From assembly GCF_003368535.1 (NCBI RefSeq), contig NZ_QSLN01000014.1, positions 1 to 40,028 of the forward strand: a DNA stretch of 40,028 nt, given 5' to 3'. This document shows positions 1-7,737 of the stretch, in pieces. Positions within the stretch are counted from its first letter, which is position 1. Every line of letters starts with the position of its first letter. Source of the DNA: Ammonifex thiophilus (GTDB lineage: Bacteria; Bacillota; Desulfotomaculia; Desulfotomaculales; Ammonificaceae). The notes beneath the pieces are model-generated. The model did not search any database. It had not been told where the DNA came from and worked only from the letters and a program-made list of their open reading frames with translations. The translations under genes were made by a program, and so were the position numbers.

Positions 1-243
1 AGGTGAGGTATTCGATAATCTTCCTGCTTTACGGGGTTCGGTGACTCCACTAACCAAGGCTCTCAAAGCTTTGAGCCGAAATGTCAGTCTTCTCTGGTAG
101 TTCGCTCTGGTTCGGGGACGGTGGGGGCTCAGGACTCCTACAGTGGGTTGACACGATCCACGATCAAGAAGACTAAACTTCTTGATGTAGCTCCGCTATA
201 TAATAGTAGCCTGGGGGCTTTATTTTTTTGGGAGGCTTGGTCG
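1..243. other. Leader region upstream of murI with palindrome and hairpin
   Basis: I see no convincing gene here. A perfect 14-bp palindrome (CTCAAAGCTTTGAG) lies at 62-75. A perfect hairpin with a 9-bp stem (ATCAAGAAG / CTTCTTGAT, 6-nt loop) spans 163-186 and is not followed by a T-run, so it does not look like an intrinsic terminator. A -10-like TATAAT sits at 199-204, just after the hairpin. An open frame starting at GTG 121 runs into murI, but its first 41 residues do not resemble the family, so I treat them as untranslated leader. Confidence 0.4.
199..204 (+). promoter_or_regulatory. -10 box for murI
   Basis: TATAAT within TATATAATAG, with a transcription start expected near 211, about 33 nt before the ATG. 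No good -35 hexamer is visible at 16-18 bp spacing. The 9-bp hairpin at 163-186 occupies the region just upstream. Confidence 0.4.
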
Positions 244-1041
244 ATGGCTGATGCGCGGCCTATAGGACTTTTCGACTCGGGTGTGGGGGGGCTCACCGTG
301 CTGGCGCAGGTGGTCCGCCTGCTACCACACGAGTCGGTCGTCTACTTTGCCGACACCCTAAATTTGCCTTACGGTGACAAAACCCCGGCGGAGTTGGTGG
401 CCCTGGGAGACCGAATAATCCGCTTTCTCTTAGCCCAAGGGGTCAAATGCGTTGTGTTCGCCTGCAACACCAGTTCTTCTATATCGCTAGAGGTGTTGCG
501 GCGGCGCTATCCCGTTCCCATGCTGGGGCTTTTACAGGCGGGCGCCCGTATGGCCCTAAAGTCTTCCCGCCAAGGGCGCATAGGCGTCTTGGCCACCGCG
601 GCCACGGTCAAGAGCAAAGCCTACGAGAAAGCTATAAAAGATCTTTGTCCCCGAGCCCAGGTCTTTTCCCAGGCAGCTCCCCGGCTGGTTCCTCTGATCG
701 AGCGTGGGGAAATAGATACGCCGGAGACCGAAGCGGTTCTGCGGGATTACCTGAAACCCCTGAAGGAGGCGGGCATCGACACCCTGATCTTCGGCTGCAC
801 CCACTACCCCTTCCTGGCTCCGTTGGTGAGTTCCTTCATGGGACCGGAGGTGGTCTTGGTGGACCCGGCGGTGGCCGTGGCCGAGGAGTTAAAAGAGCTA
901 CTCCGCCGAAGAGGGCTTCTGGCCAACAGCGCTCCTTCTCACCGCGTTTTTGTCAGTGGTGACCCGGAAAACTTTGACCGCCTGGCGCGCAGGCTCTATC
1001 CTGGTTCCTTGCCTCCTGCCGTCCGGGTGGAGGCTGGATGA
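244..1041 (+). CDS. murI: Glutamate racemase
   Basis: Interconverts L- and D-glutamate to supply D-Glu for peptidoglycan; cytosolic. The 265-residue product has the family N-terminus IGLFDSGVGGLTV (residues 7-19), the first catalytic cysteine in ACNTSS (Cys74) and the second in FGCTHYP (Cys185), at normal spacing. I chose ATG 244, preceded by GGGAGG at 230-235, over an upstream in-frame GTG at 121 because homology begins right after this Met. A run of seven G (285-291) falls inside the gene without breaking the frame. The next gene starts 12 nt downstream and is probably cotranscribed. Confidence 0.95.
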   Translation: MADARPIGLFDSGVGGLTVLAQVVRLLPHESVVYFADTLNLPYGDKTPAELVALGDRIIRFLLAQGVKCVVFACNTSSSISLEVLRRRYPVPMLGLLQAGARMALKSSRQGRIGVLATAATVKSKAYEKAIKDLCPRAQVFSQAAPRLVPLIERGEIDTPETEAVLRDYLKPLKEAGIDTLIFGCTHYPFLAPLVSSFMGPEVVLVDPAVAVAEELKELLRRRGLLANSAPSHRVFVSGDPENFDRLARRLYPGSLPPAVRVEAG

Positions 1042-1053
1042 GGGGGGCTCCTC

Positions 1054-2031
1054 ATGAAGGTAGGGCTCACTACCACCATACCCGTGGAAGTTCTGGTGGC
1101 GGCCGGAGAAACGCCGGTGGATCTGAATAACGTCTTCATCACCTCACCCGATCCGGGATCCTTCCTGGAGGTGGCGGAAAGGGCTGGCTATCCCAGAAAC
1201 GTTTGCGCCTGGATCAAAGGCATTTACGGTGTGGTCATGCAAAACCCGGACATAAGGACGGTAATAGCGGTGACCCAGGGGGACTGCAGCAACACCCATG
1301 CCCTGATGGAGACGCTGGAGTTGGAGGGGATCGAGGTTATCCCCTTCGCCTACCCCTACGACCGCCACCAGAGACTTTTAGAACTTCAAATCGAGCAGCT
1401 GATGGAGCGCTTCGGCGTGAGTTGGGTGGAGGTGAGGGAGGCCAAAAGGGAGCTCGACCGCATAAGGGAAAAAGTGTGGCTCATAGATGAGCTCACCTAC
1501 ACTACCGGCCAGGTCACCGGGGAGGAGAACCATTTCTACCAGGTTTCCTGCAGCGACTTCATGGGCGATCCCTGGAGCTTCGAAAAAAGAGTAGAAGAGT
1601 TCTTACAGGAAGCAAGGGAGCGCCCCCTGGTCGAGGTAGGGGTAAGGTTGGGATTCATCGGGGTACCCCCCATATTCACCGACCTGTATTCCTACCTAGA
1701 AGAGAAGGGGGCGCGGGTGGTCTTTAACGAGGTGCAGCGCCAGTTCACCATGCCTTTCAAAACCACCGACTTGGTAGAGCAGTACCTGCTCTATACCTAT
1801 CCTTACGGGATTTTCCCTCGGCTAGAGGACATAAAGCGGGAAATAGAGCGGCGCCGAATTCAGGGTCTTATCCACTACACCCAGAGCTTCTGCTTCCGCC
1901 AGATAGAGGATCTCATCGTACGCCGCTGCTTGAAGATCCCGATCCTTTCCCTGGAGGGGGACAGGCCGGGGCCGCTGGATGCCCGAACCCGCATCCGTCT
2001 CGACGCCTTCCTGGAGATGCTGGCCTTTTAG
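1054..2031 (+). CDS. 2-hydroxyacyl-CoA dehydratase D-component-like protein (HgdB/FldB superfamily)
   Basis: The 325-residue protein resembles the iron-sulfur subunits of 2-hydroxyacyl-CoA dehydratases. Candidate cluster ligands are in the segments NVCAWIKG, QGDCSNTHAL and QSFCFRQIEDL near residues 51, 77 and 287. Family members work as heterodimers with an ATP-dependent activase, but no second subunit, activase or CoA-transferase lies nearby. It is therefore an orphan member, possibly a BcrC/BadD/HgdB-type paralogue of other function. It sits 12 nt after murI and appears cotranscribed. Its stop overlaps by 4 nt the stop of the convergent gene on the other strand. Family assignment is good; substrate is unknown. 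Confidence 0.8.
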   Translation: MKVGLTTTIPVEVLVAAGETPVDLNNVFITSPDPGSFLEVAERAGYPRNVCAWIKGIYGVVMQNPDIRTVIAVTQGDCSNTHALMETLELEGIEVIPFAYPYDRHQRLLELQIEQLMERFGVSWVEVREAKRELDRIREKVWLIDELTYTTGQVTGEENHFYQVSCSDFMGDPWSFEKRVEEFLQEARERPLVEVGVRLGFIGVPPIFTDLYSYLEEKGARVVFNEVQRQFTMPFKTTDLVEQYLLYTYPYGIFPRLEDIKREIERRRIQGLIHYTQSFCFRQIEDLIVRRCLKIPILSLEGDRPGPLDARTRIRLDAFLEMLAF

Positions 2032-3062
2032 CTTAAGGGGAAAAAGCGTGCCGGAGCCTGGGCGTAAAAAGGCGGAACGGTGCCAGCCGGCCATGCGGGA
2101 GCAGTGCTTTCCAGATAAACGTAGGCGGACCCCGGCAGGTGGTAGCAGTGAGGGGGAGCTGCACTGCATTTAACCCCCACCGCCAAGTGCCCTCGGTTGC
2201 CTAGGTCCACCAGCACCAAAGCGGTGTCGTATCCCATCTCTCGTAGAAGGCTGGCCAGTAGCACGGCCTTGCCCTTGCAATCTCCCCCATCCAGCAAAGT
2301 TTCCACCGGATACTGGGGATAGTAACGATAAACACCGGGGACGTACGGTATCGCTTCCTGGACAAAGGCGGTAACAAATTCTACCCTTCCCCACGGGTCT
2401 GCCGGAGCTACCTTTTCCAGTACTTGGGCCAGAGCCCTGACAAGCTCCCGGTTAAGCCCTTCCTCGGCGTAGGGCAGGCAGCCATGGTACCAGGCGTAAT
2501 AGTCGAGGGGACGCCGCGCAAAGCGTCGATAGAGCTCGGTTGGGATTGAAAGGCGCCACTCCCATTTTTCACCTCGATAGTGCCAGGTGTATTCCCTGAA
2601 AGGGGCCGATGGTGTCTCCCCCTTCGGCTCTGGAGTCGCCGTGCTCAGGAACCGGGCTACGGCTGTTGCCGGAACCAGCATTTCTCTCCCTTCGCGGCGA
2701 GGAGAAAAGGGGAGCTCCACGCGCGTAAGCCTTTCCCCACCCGCCTTTCGGGGTAAAGTCACGGTCAACCTTGTGCCCCCGACGGTAAAAGTGTAGATAC
2801 TCTCGGTGACGGATGCCCTATCCGGGATCACCGCCAGCAGATAAGGGCTTCCTGCTGCTATCCGCAACAATAGCCCGTCGGACCGAAAAACCAGCACTTC
2901 GTCCTCCCCAATCCATGTTTGCTCCGCCGGCACACCGGCACTTGCGAGCAGAGAAGAGAGGGACACCAGTTCCTGCCCTCCTGCTCTCGACTGAGGAACA
3001 GCCAGAAAGATGAGCAAGAGGGTAGCGAGGAGAAATTTTCTCTTGCGCTTCATGACCATCAC
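2028..3062 (-). CDS. Secreted transglutaminase-like cysteine protein
   Basis: About 340 residues beginning with a positively charged stretch (KRKRK) and a hydrophobic signal peptide ending near SRAGG, so exported. The C-terminal half has a transglutaminase-like core: GGDCKGKAVLLASLLREMG carries the nucleophilic Cys, NRGHLAVGV the His, and YVYLEST the acidic residue (Glu where Asp is usual). The N-terminal ~150 residues are beta-rich and match nothing I recognise. The GTG at 3062 and ATGs at 3059 and 3053 are all possible starts; none has a strong ribosome-binding site. It may be a cell-wall protease or cross-linking enzyme. Confidence 0.7.
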   Translation of the reverse strand: MMVMKRKRKFLLATLLLIFLAVPQSRAGGQELVSLSSLLASAGVPAEQTWIGEDEVLVFRSDGLLLRIAAGSPYLLAVIPDRASVTESIYTFTVGGTRLTVTLPRKAGGERLTRVELPFSPRREGREMLVPATAVARFLSTATPEPKGETPSAPFREYTWHYRGEKWEWRLSIPTELYRRFARRPLDYYAWYHGCLPYAEEGLNRELVRALAQVLEKVAPADPWGRVEFVTAFVQEAIPYVPGVYRYYPQYPVETLLDGGDCKGKAVLLASLLREMGYDTALVLVDLGNRGHLAVGVKCSAAPPHCYHLPGSAYVYLESTAPAWPAGTVPPFYAQAPARFFPLS

Positions 3063-3255
3063 CGAAGGCCACAGTGCCTTCTGCTGTAGTTATCGGAGCA
3101 CCGTGCAGGTGGAACATAGGGCAATAGTCCTTTTCTTCTGTTCCATCGATTCCGTCAATCCAGGTTTAAATCCTTAAGAGTTCCTTATTGCCATCTAGGC
3201 CAGTAGACTGGTAAGCTAATTGGTGATACAAGTATTAAAACAGGGGTGAGAGCAG
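3063..3255. other. Divergent intergenic region
   Basis: Separates the transglutaminase-like gene (minus) from the S-layer-type gene (plus). A hairpin with stem GAAGGC/GCCTTC (3064-3081) lies directly before the minus-strand start and could affect its translation. No riboswitch consensus was recognised. On the plus strand an AGGGGTGAGAGCAGG stretch precedes GTG 3256 as a likely ribosome-binding site. Confidence 0.35.
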
Positions 3256-3525
3256 GTGCAGTCGAAATGTAGGTTATGTATCAGTATGTTGTCGATTTTT
3301 GTCTTAATACTCATCTTCCTGGTGACGGGAGGGATTTCTCCTTCCCTTGCTGCCGCAGCTGACGATTACAGCGGTCAGGCTTCCTGTGAAATGTTGCGCC
3401 TGAGTGGATTGCCGCTACTCCGCATCGACCCCATTCTGGCTAGCTCCAAGGCGCAGGTGGACAGTGCTTCCACCCCTCATGCTTACGGCGAAGGCGTTGG
3501 AAGCCAACAAGCCTCTGGCTGTTAA
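3256..3525 (+). pseudogene. Signal-peptide fragment of the S-layer-type protein (frame 1 part)
   Basis: This 89-residue frame starts at GTG 3256 and encodes a clear Sec signal peptide (basic start, long hydrophobic core, cleavage near SLAAAADD), then about 40 mature residues. The sequence stays protein-like to about VDSASTP, near base 3475, and then becomes nonsense before its stop. The natural continuation (LTAKALEANKPLAVNS) is found in the +1 frame. I read this as the 5' end of the following S-layer gene, separated from it by one frameshift around 3465-3490. Without correction the main body has no export signal. Confidence 0.6.
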
Positions 3526-5569
3526 CTCGGTTCCGGGTCAGGGTACGCGTGAAGGGGCCTTGGCCAAGCTGGAAATACCTTCGGGTGTTTCGTTCCTTCC
3601 TGCTGTCGAAGTATCCGGTCTTTCAGCCCAAGCGGACACCAGCTTTGGAGCTCCTTGGAGGGCGAGCGCGCAAAGTTCTATCAGTCAGATAAGCATTAAG
3701 GAGCTGGGGATAAGCAAGTTTTTGGCGGTGAACGCGCTTCAGTCCACAAGCCGGGTCGAAAGCTACAACTACTGCCAGCCGGTCAAAGTGGTGAGCGAGA
3801 GCAACGGTAGTGGAGCCACCATCGTGGCGCTGGGCGGTAATCTTGAAATTGAAGGATTGCGGGTCCAGGCCAGGGCCGAGGCTACGGGGAAACCGGGCGG
3901 AGCCAAGGCCAGCTTTACCTGGTCGGTGGCGGATATCAAGTTCATGGGGAAAAGCATCCTTAAGGACCTAAGGGCTAGCGGCAGGTTGGACTTGCCGCCT
4001 CTGGCTCGACTCTCGCTGGGATCGGCGAGCCGTGACTGCGCTTCTGACGGCACTTATGCGCGGGTGAGCGGCAGCGCCCTCAGGCTGGAGCTTTTGCTCA
4101 ACAATATCGTTATCGATATCGGCCACGCTCAGGCCACGGCTCGCACCTCAGCGCCGACCGCTTTGGCGCCCGTTCTGGTTGGGGAGAAGAGTGTGGACAA
4201 GGGGACGGCGCGACCTGGGGACACGCTCAACTACACCATCACCTTGAAAAACACTGGCACGGCGCCGGCCACCAGCGTGGTGGTAACGGACCAGGTGGAC
4301 GGTAGCCTGAGCAACGTGGTGGTGCAGGATGGAGGCAGCTACGACGCTTCCAGCCGGACCGTCACGTGGCAGGTGGGGACCTTGGGTGCGGGGCAGAGCG
4401 TGAGCCTGCGCTTCAGCGCCGTTATCAGGAGTGACGTGGCGTCGGGCACGGTGATCAAGGACACGGCAGTGTACAAGAGCTCCGAGACCCAGCCAGGTAG
4501 CACCAACACCACCGAGACCACTGTCAGCCTTCCTTCTAGTGGCGGTGGTAGCGGCGGTGGTAGCGGTGGCGGTAGCGGCTCTGGCGGTGGTAGCGGCGGC
4601 GGTAGCGGTGGCGGCTCTGGCGGTGGTGGCGGCGGTGCAACCACGCCGGAAGCCAGTGGGGGCGGTGAGGCCGTGCCTCCTCCCGTCGAGGCCTTGCCTG
4701 AGGGGACCATCGTGGACCGGATGCCGGGATACCTTGTCTTCTCCGCTCCGGTCAAACTGGATGACCCCGGTAGCGAGTTTTACTTGGATTACGATCCGGC
4801 CAGGTCGGACAACAATCCTGACCGCCATCCTCGTGCCTATTACTGGAACGAGCGGTTCAAGAAATGGGTGGCTCTGGCCACCTACCCCGCCGGGGAGAAG
4901 CGAGTAAAGGTGGTTAATGACGGCAACTATAAGGGCTGGTTCACCGTTTTCGGCGTGATCGAGCCCAGTTTCACCGGAGTGACCGGACACTGGGCCGAAA
5001 ACACGGCCAACCGCATGAACGGGTTGGGCTTGTTGGAGGGCTATCCCAACCCCCAGGATCCGGCCTCCCTATCCGGTCGTCCAGCCGGTCTAGATCGACC
5101 TATCACCCGTGCCGAGTTCGTTTGCGTCTTGACCCGGATCCTGGGCATGAACCCTGGCGATGTGATGTATAACGTGCTCAAAAGGCCTTCTCCGGCGGAG
5201 TGCGACCTGATTCTCGAGGGCTACAAAGGGGTGCCCAAGTGGGCCAGGTATAATATCGCAGCCGCTATAGCTTCCGGCATTGCTGTGGGCAGAGCTCCTC
5301 GCGACTTCGCGGGCGATGAGCCCATTACTAGAGTGGAAGCTGCGGTGATGGTTTCTAATCTCCTTAAAAAGGTCCCTGGTTACCAGTGGAAACCGGCTGA
5401 TTTCTCCAACTTCAAGGATGCTTCGGAGATCCCTGAGTGGGCCAGGGGCGCTATCGCCGAGGGTATCCTCAGGGGCTATTTGGACGGGACGATCAAACCG
5501 CAAAACGATATAACGCGGGCGGAAGCGTTGACGGTGCTTTTGCGTCTTATCCGAGCTCTGGGCTGGTAA
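3404..5569 (+). CDS. SLH-domain surface protein with DUF11 repeat and Gly-Ser linker
   Basis: Cell-surface protein anchored by three C-terminal SLH domains (motifs TGHWAENTANRM, KWARYNIAAAIASG and PEWARGAIAEGIL, each followed by an ITRAE/ITRVE turn). In order: a beta-rich N-terminal domain to about residue 245; a DUF11-type Ig-like domain (EKSVDKGTARPGDTLNYTI onward); a Gly-Ser linker of repeated GGGS near residues 380-405; an unrecognised ~90-residue module; then the SLH triplet. The ORF is open from 3404, but its first ~25 residues are out-of-frame noise. The true N-terminus with its signal peptide is in another frame from GTG 3256, so the gene is frameshifted as given. Confidence 0.8.
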   Translation: MDCRYSASTPFWLAPRRRWTVLPPLMLTAKALEANKPLAVNSVPGQGTREGALAKLEIPSGVSFLPAVEVSGLSAQADTSFGAPWRASAQSSISQISIKELGISKFLAVNALQSTSRVESYNYCQPVKVVSESNGSGATIVALGGNLEIEGLRVQARAEATGKPGGAKASFTWSVADIKFMGKSILKDLRASGRLDLPPLARLSLGSASRDCASDGTYARVSGSALRLELLLNNIVIDIGHAQATARTSAPTALAPVLVGEKSVDKGTARPGDTLNYTITLKNTGTAPATSVVVTDQVDGSLSNVVVQDGGSYDASSRTVTWQVGTLGAGQSVSLRFSAVIRSDVASGTVIKDTAVYKSSETQPGSTNTTETTVSLPSSGGGSGGGSGGGSGSGGGSGGGSGGGSGGGGGGATTPEASGGGEAVPPPVEALPEGTIVDRMPGYLVFSAPVKLDDPGSEFYLDYDPARSDNNPDRHPRAYYWNERFKKWVALATYPAGEKRVKVVNDGNYKGWFTVFGVIEPSFTGVTGHWAENTANRMNGLGLLEGYPNPQDPASLSGRPAGLDRPITRAEFVCVLTRILGMNPGDVMYNVLKRPSPAECDLILEGYKGVPKWARYNIAAAIASGIAVGRAPRDFAGDEPITRVEAAVMVSNLLKKVPGYQWKPADFSNFKDASEIPEWARGAIAEGILRGYLDGTIKPQNDITRAEALTVLLRLIRALGW

Positions 5570-5620
5570 CCGGGTTAGTTGACACCGCCTTGGCCTTTTG
5601 CTAAGATTTAATTTGCAGGT

Positions 5621-5698
5621 GGTGGATGTAGCTCAACTGGTCAGAGCGCCAGACTGTGGATCTGGAGGTTGTGGGTTCGATTCCCATCATCCACCCCA
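5621..5698 (+). tRNA. tRNA-His (GTG)
   Basis: Cloverleaf with acceptor stem GTGGATG/CATCCAC plus the extra 5' G typical of tRNA-His, D arm AGCTC..GAGC, anticodon loop reading CTGTGGA (anticodon GTG), T arm GTGGGTTCGATTCCCAT, and an encoded CCA. First of three tandem tRNAs. Confidence 0.95.
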
Positions 5699-5710
5699 AA
5701 GTTTTGAAGC

Positions 5711-5786
5711 TGGGGCGTAGCCAAGGGGTAAGGCAGCGGACTTTGGATCCGCCATTGCGTTGGTTCGAATCCAACCGCCCCAGCCA
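5711..5786 (+). tRNA. tRNA-Gln (TTG)
   Basis: Acceptor stem TGGGGCG/CGCCCCA, anticodon TTG in loop CTTTGGA, T arm GTTGGTTCGAATCCAAC, discriminator G and encoded CCA. Lies 12 nt after tRNA-His. Confidence 0.95.
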
Positions 5787-5797
5787 GAATAGAGAGT

Positions 5798-5873
5798 GAG
5801 CCATTAGCTCAGTTGGTAGAGCACCTGACTTTTAATCAGGGTGTCGGGGGTTCGAGTCCCTCATGGCTCACCA
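5798..5873 (+). tRNA. tRNA-Lys (TTT)
   Basis: Acceptor stem GAGCCAT/ATGGCTC, anticodon stem CCTGA/TCAGG with loop CTTTTAA (anticodon TTT), T arm CGGGGGTTCGAGTCCCTC, discriminator A and encoded CCA. Last of the tRNA triplet. Confidence 0.95.
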
Positions 5874-5885
5874 TTAAGAAACCCC

Positions 5886-5911
5886 AAGGCTCCCGGGCAA
5901 CCGGGGGCCTT
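5886..5911 (+). terminator. Probable terminator after the tRNA cluster
   Basis: Hairpin AAGGC-TCCCGG / CCGGGG-GCCTT with a GCAA tetraloop, 12 nt after tRNA-Lys. The downstream T-run is poor (TAAACTTT), so termination efficiency is uncertain. Confidence 0.55.
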
Positions 5912-5944
5912 AAACTTTGACCGCACCTGGGAGGTGCGCTCGTC

Positions 5945-6865
5945 TTGAAGACCAAAGACGTTCTTTTACTCCTCCTGGTCACCCTGCTGTGGGGGCTAAC
6001 CTTTCCTCTGGCCAAGTTCGGCAGTGAATTTATTCCCCCGCTTCTTTTCGCTGCCCTCAGATTCTTGCTGGGGGCCGTCTGCCTTTACGGCTGGTGGGTC
6101 GGGCAGAGGAAAAGAGTATGGCACGCCAGAGCCAAATTCTGGCCTTATTTGTCTTTGGGGCTTTTGCAAACAACGGCCATGGGCGGAGCTCTTCACCTGG
6201 GAATAAGTCTGGTCAACAGTAGCTTGGCAGCCATTGTGCTTTACTCTTATCCCCTGTTTTTTACCTTGTTTGCCTATCTCTTGCTTCAGGAAAACCTTGG
6301 CTTGGGCCAGGCTGCAGGACTGCTCCTAGGCTTTTTGGGGCTCGTATTGGCCATTGATCCTTGGCAGACCTGTCTCCCCCATAAAGAACTTTTGGGGACA
6401 GTGGTCATTCTATCGGGAGCGGTAAGCTGGGGACTGGCTAGTGTCTACCTCAAGGCGGCCTTTCGAGAGGAGGATAAACTGGAGGTAACCACCTTCCAGA
6501 TGCTCTACGGCTCTCTGCTCCTTCTTCCCTTCGCTTTGCTTGAAGGGGTAGGGCGCTTCTTTTGGACGCCGGTAGTGGTGGGCGTACTCCTTTATACCGG
6601 TGTCTTCACTTCGGCGGTGGGTTTCGCTCTGCTTCTTTCTATCCAGGCTAGCTATCCGTCTAGCCAGACCGGCGTCTTCCTTTTTTTGGTACCGGTTTTC
6701 GGAGCGTTTTTCAGCCACCTGTTACTGAAAGAGGCGCTTGGCTGGAATCTGGTGCTGGGCTTGATCCTAACTGCTTTAGGCGTGGTGGCCGTTAACCGGT
6801 ATGTCGCTCCGGCCGAAGGTATGGCAAACGGAAAGAGCCCCTCCAAGCCTGGAGGGGCTCTTTAA
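5945..6865 (+). CDS. EamA/DMT-family transporter
   Basis: 306-residue integral membrane protein with about ten hydrophobic segments arranged as two EamA repeats. The N-terminal pattern LLLLLVTLLWGLTFPLAKFG and mid-protein AVSWGLASVYLKAAF are typical of drug/metabolite exporters of the RhaT/YdcZ-like type. The substrate cannot be told. It starts at TTG 5945 after GGGAGGTG (5929-5936). Its last codons form the 5' half of a strong hairpin shared with the convergent AbrB-type gene. Confidence 0.8.
   Translation: MKTKDVLLLLLVTLLWGLTFPLAKFGSEFIPPLLFAALRFLLGAVCLYGWWVGQRKRVWHARAKFWPYLSLGLLQTTAMGGALHLGISLVNSSLAAIVLYSYPLFFTLFAYLLLQENLGLGQAAGLLLGFLGLVLAIDPWQTCLPHKELLGTVVILSGAVSWGLASVYLKAAFREEDKLEVTTFQMLYGSLLLLPFALLEGVGRFFWTPVVVGVLLYTGVFTSAVGFALLLSIQASYPSSQTGVFLFLVPVFGAFFSHLLLKEALGWNLVLGLILTALGVVAVNRYVAPAEGMANGKSPSKPGGAL
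6832..6863. terminator. Bidirectional terminator, EamA gene / AbrB-type gene
   Basis: Perfect 14-bp stem AAAGAGCCCCTCCA / TGGAGGGGCTCTTT with an AGCC loop. Stem ends supply short A/T runs on both sides, so it can serve both converging genes. It overlaps the last coding codons of the transporter. Confidence 0.75.
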
Positions 6866-6875
6866 AGCCTCTTCT

Positions 6876-7127
6876 TTAAAGCAGCTTTTCCAGTTCGGCA
6901 AAACAGTCGCGGCACACCTTTTTCCCGCGGAACTCGAACACGTTGTCCACCCGACCGCAGAAAAGACACCCCGGCTCGTAAAGCCGGAGGATGATCTCCC
7001 CTTTGGCCTCGTCGATGAAGAGTTCCAGGGGCGTACCGGGGCCCCAGCCCAGGCTCCGCCGAAGCTCAGCCGGCAGGGTTACCCTTCCCAGTTCGTCGAT
7101 CTCACGCATACTCACGAAGACCTTCAT
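6876..7127 (-). CDS. AbrB/MazE/SpoVT-type regulator with C-terminal zinc finger
   Basis: 83-residue protein. Residues 1-50 form a swapped-hairpin AbrB DNA-binding domain (SMREIDELGRVTLPAELRRSLGW... LELFID). Residues 54-77 hold two CxxC pairs (CLFCG and CRDCF) that should bind zinc. I chose ATG 7127, preceded by GAGGGTGG, over an upstream in-frame extension lacking homology. Family members are transition-state or sporulation regulators; the target here is unknown. It is convergent with the EamA gene. Confidence 0.8.
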   Translation of the reverse strand: MKVFVSMREIDELGRVTLPAELRRSLGWGPGTPLELFIDEAKGEIILRLYEPGCLFCGRVDNVFEFRGKKVCRDCFAELEKLL

Positions 7128-7160
7128 CCGTTCCACCCTCTCCCCCTCAAGACAATTTGG

Positions 7161-7169
7161 TGCTAAAAT
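7161..7169 (+). promoter_or_regulatory. Extended -10 motif upstream of rnpB
   Basis: TGCTAAAAT, identical to the motif before lonA and before the MNT gene at 22081. It could be a distal rnpB promoter; no ORF on this strand follows it. Confidence 0.35.
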
Positions 7170-7259
7170 TTTCACCTGTAAAGGATGGTAACACAAAAAG
7201 CGGGGAAAGGCGATACTTTTTTGGTGACACCCTTCTGCTTCGTCTATCTGAACCGTGAG

Positions 7260-7268
7260 TGCTATAAT
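7260..7268 (+). promoter_or_regulatory. Extended -10 promoter of rnpB
   Basis: TGCTATAAT ends 16 nt before the predicted 5' end of the RNase P RNA, consistent with initiation near 7275. No clear -35 box, as expected for an extended -10 promoter. Confidence 0.65.
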
Positions 7269-7284
7269 GGAAGTAAGGGGGAAA

Positions 7285-7650
7285 GCGAGTAAGCCGGGTG
7301 GTCGCGGGCACAAGGGCCGCGAGGCCGTGCCTGAGGAAAGTCCGAGCTCCACAGGGCAGGGTGCTGGGTAACACCCAGCGGGGGCGACCCCAGGGAAAGT
7401 GCCACAGAAATGCAGACCGCCTGCCGCTCATCCAAAGGAAAGCGGCGGGTAAGGGTGCAACGGTGCGGTAAGAGCGCACCAGCAGCCGGGCGACCGGCTG
7501 GCTAGGTAAACCCCACCCGGAGCAAGACCACATAGGGGGACAAGGGAGTGGCCCGCTCCGTCCCCGGGTAGGTCGCTTGAGGCACCAGGGCAACCGGTGC
7601 CCCAGATAGATGACCACCCTCGACAGAACTCGGCTTACAGGCTTACTCGC
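7285..7650 (+). ncRNA. rnpB: RNase P RNA (bacterial type A)
   Basis: Catalytic RNA that matures the 5' ends of tRNAs. Diagnostic segments are present in order: GAGGAAAGTCCGAGCTCC with the following ACAGGGCAG, the AAAGTGCCACAGAAA block, GGGTAAGGGTGCAACGGTGCGGTAAGAGCGCACC, GGCTAGGTAAACCCC and the 3' ACAGAACTCGGCTTACAGGC. The ends pair as GCGAGTAAGC (7285-7294) with GCTTACTCGC (7641-7650), which sets the boundaries. It lies between the divergent AbrB-type gene and tig. Confidence 0.95.
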
Positions 7651-7667
7651 GTAAAAGCCCCCCGTTT

Positions 7668-7676
7668 TGCTATAAT
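7668..7676 (+). promoter_or_regulatory. Extended -10 promoter of tig
   Basis: TGCTATAAT, the same nonamer as in the rnpB promoter, 61 nt upstream of the tig ATG and 18 nt beyond the rnpB 3' end. It probably drives tig and perhaps clpP-clpX. Confidence 0.6.
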
Positions 7677-7737
7677 AACTTCATCTACTTGCACGAGCAT
7701 CTTTAAGGAATAAACTGGATAAAGACGGGAGGAAGCC

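Noticed and set aside
3063-3255. Riboswitch (for example cyclic di-GMP) before the S-layer or transglutaminase gene
   Set aside because: A small hairpin is present, but none of the conserved GEMM core sequences could be matched on either strand.
4530-4640. (GGGS)n stretch as an engineered linker or artefact
   Set aside because: Codons vary between repeats and the stretch lies naturally between a DUF11 domain and an SLH protein body; Gly-Ser linkers are common in surface proteins.
4148-4990. Long antisense ORF (280 aa) opposite the S-layer gene
   Set aside because: It mirrors the GC-rich coding strand, is rich in Thr/Ala/Arg low-complexity sequence and shows no family features or ribosome-binding site.
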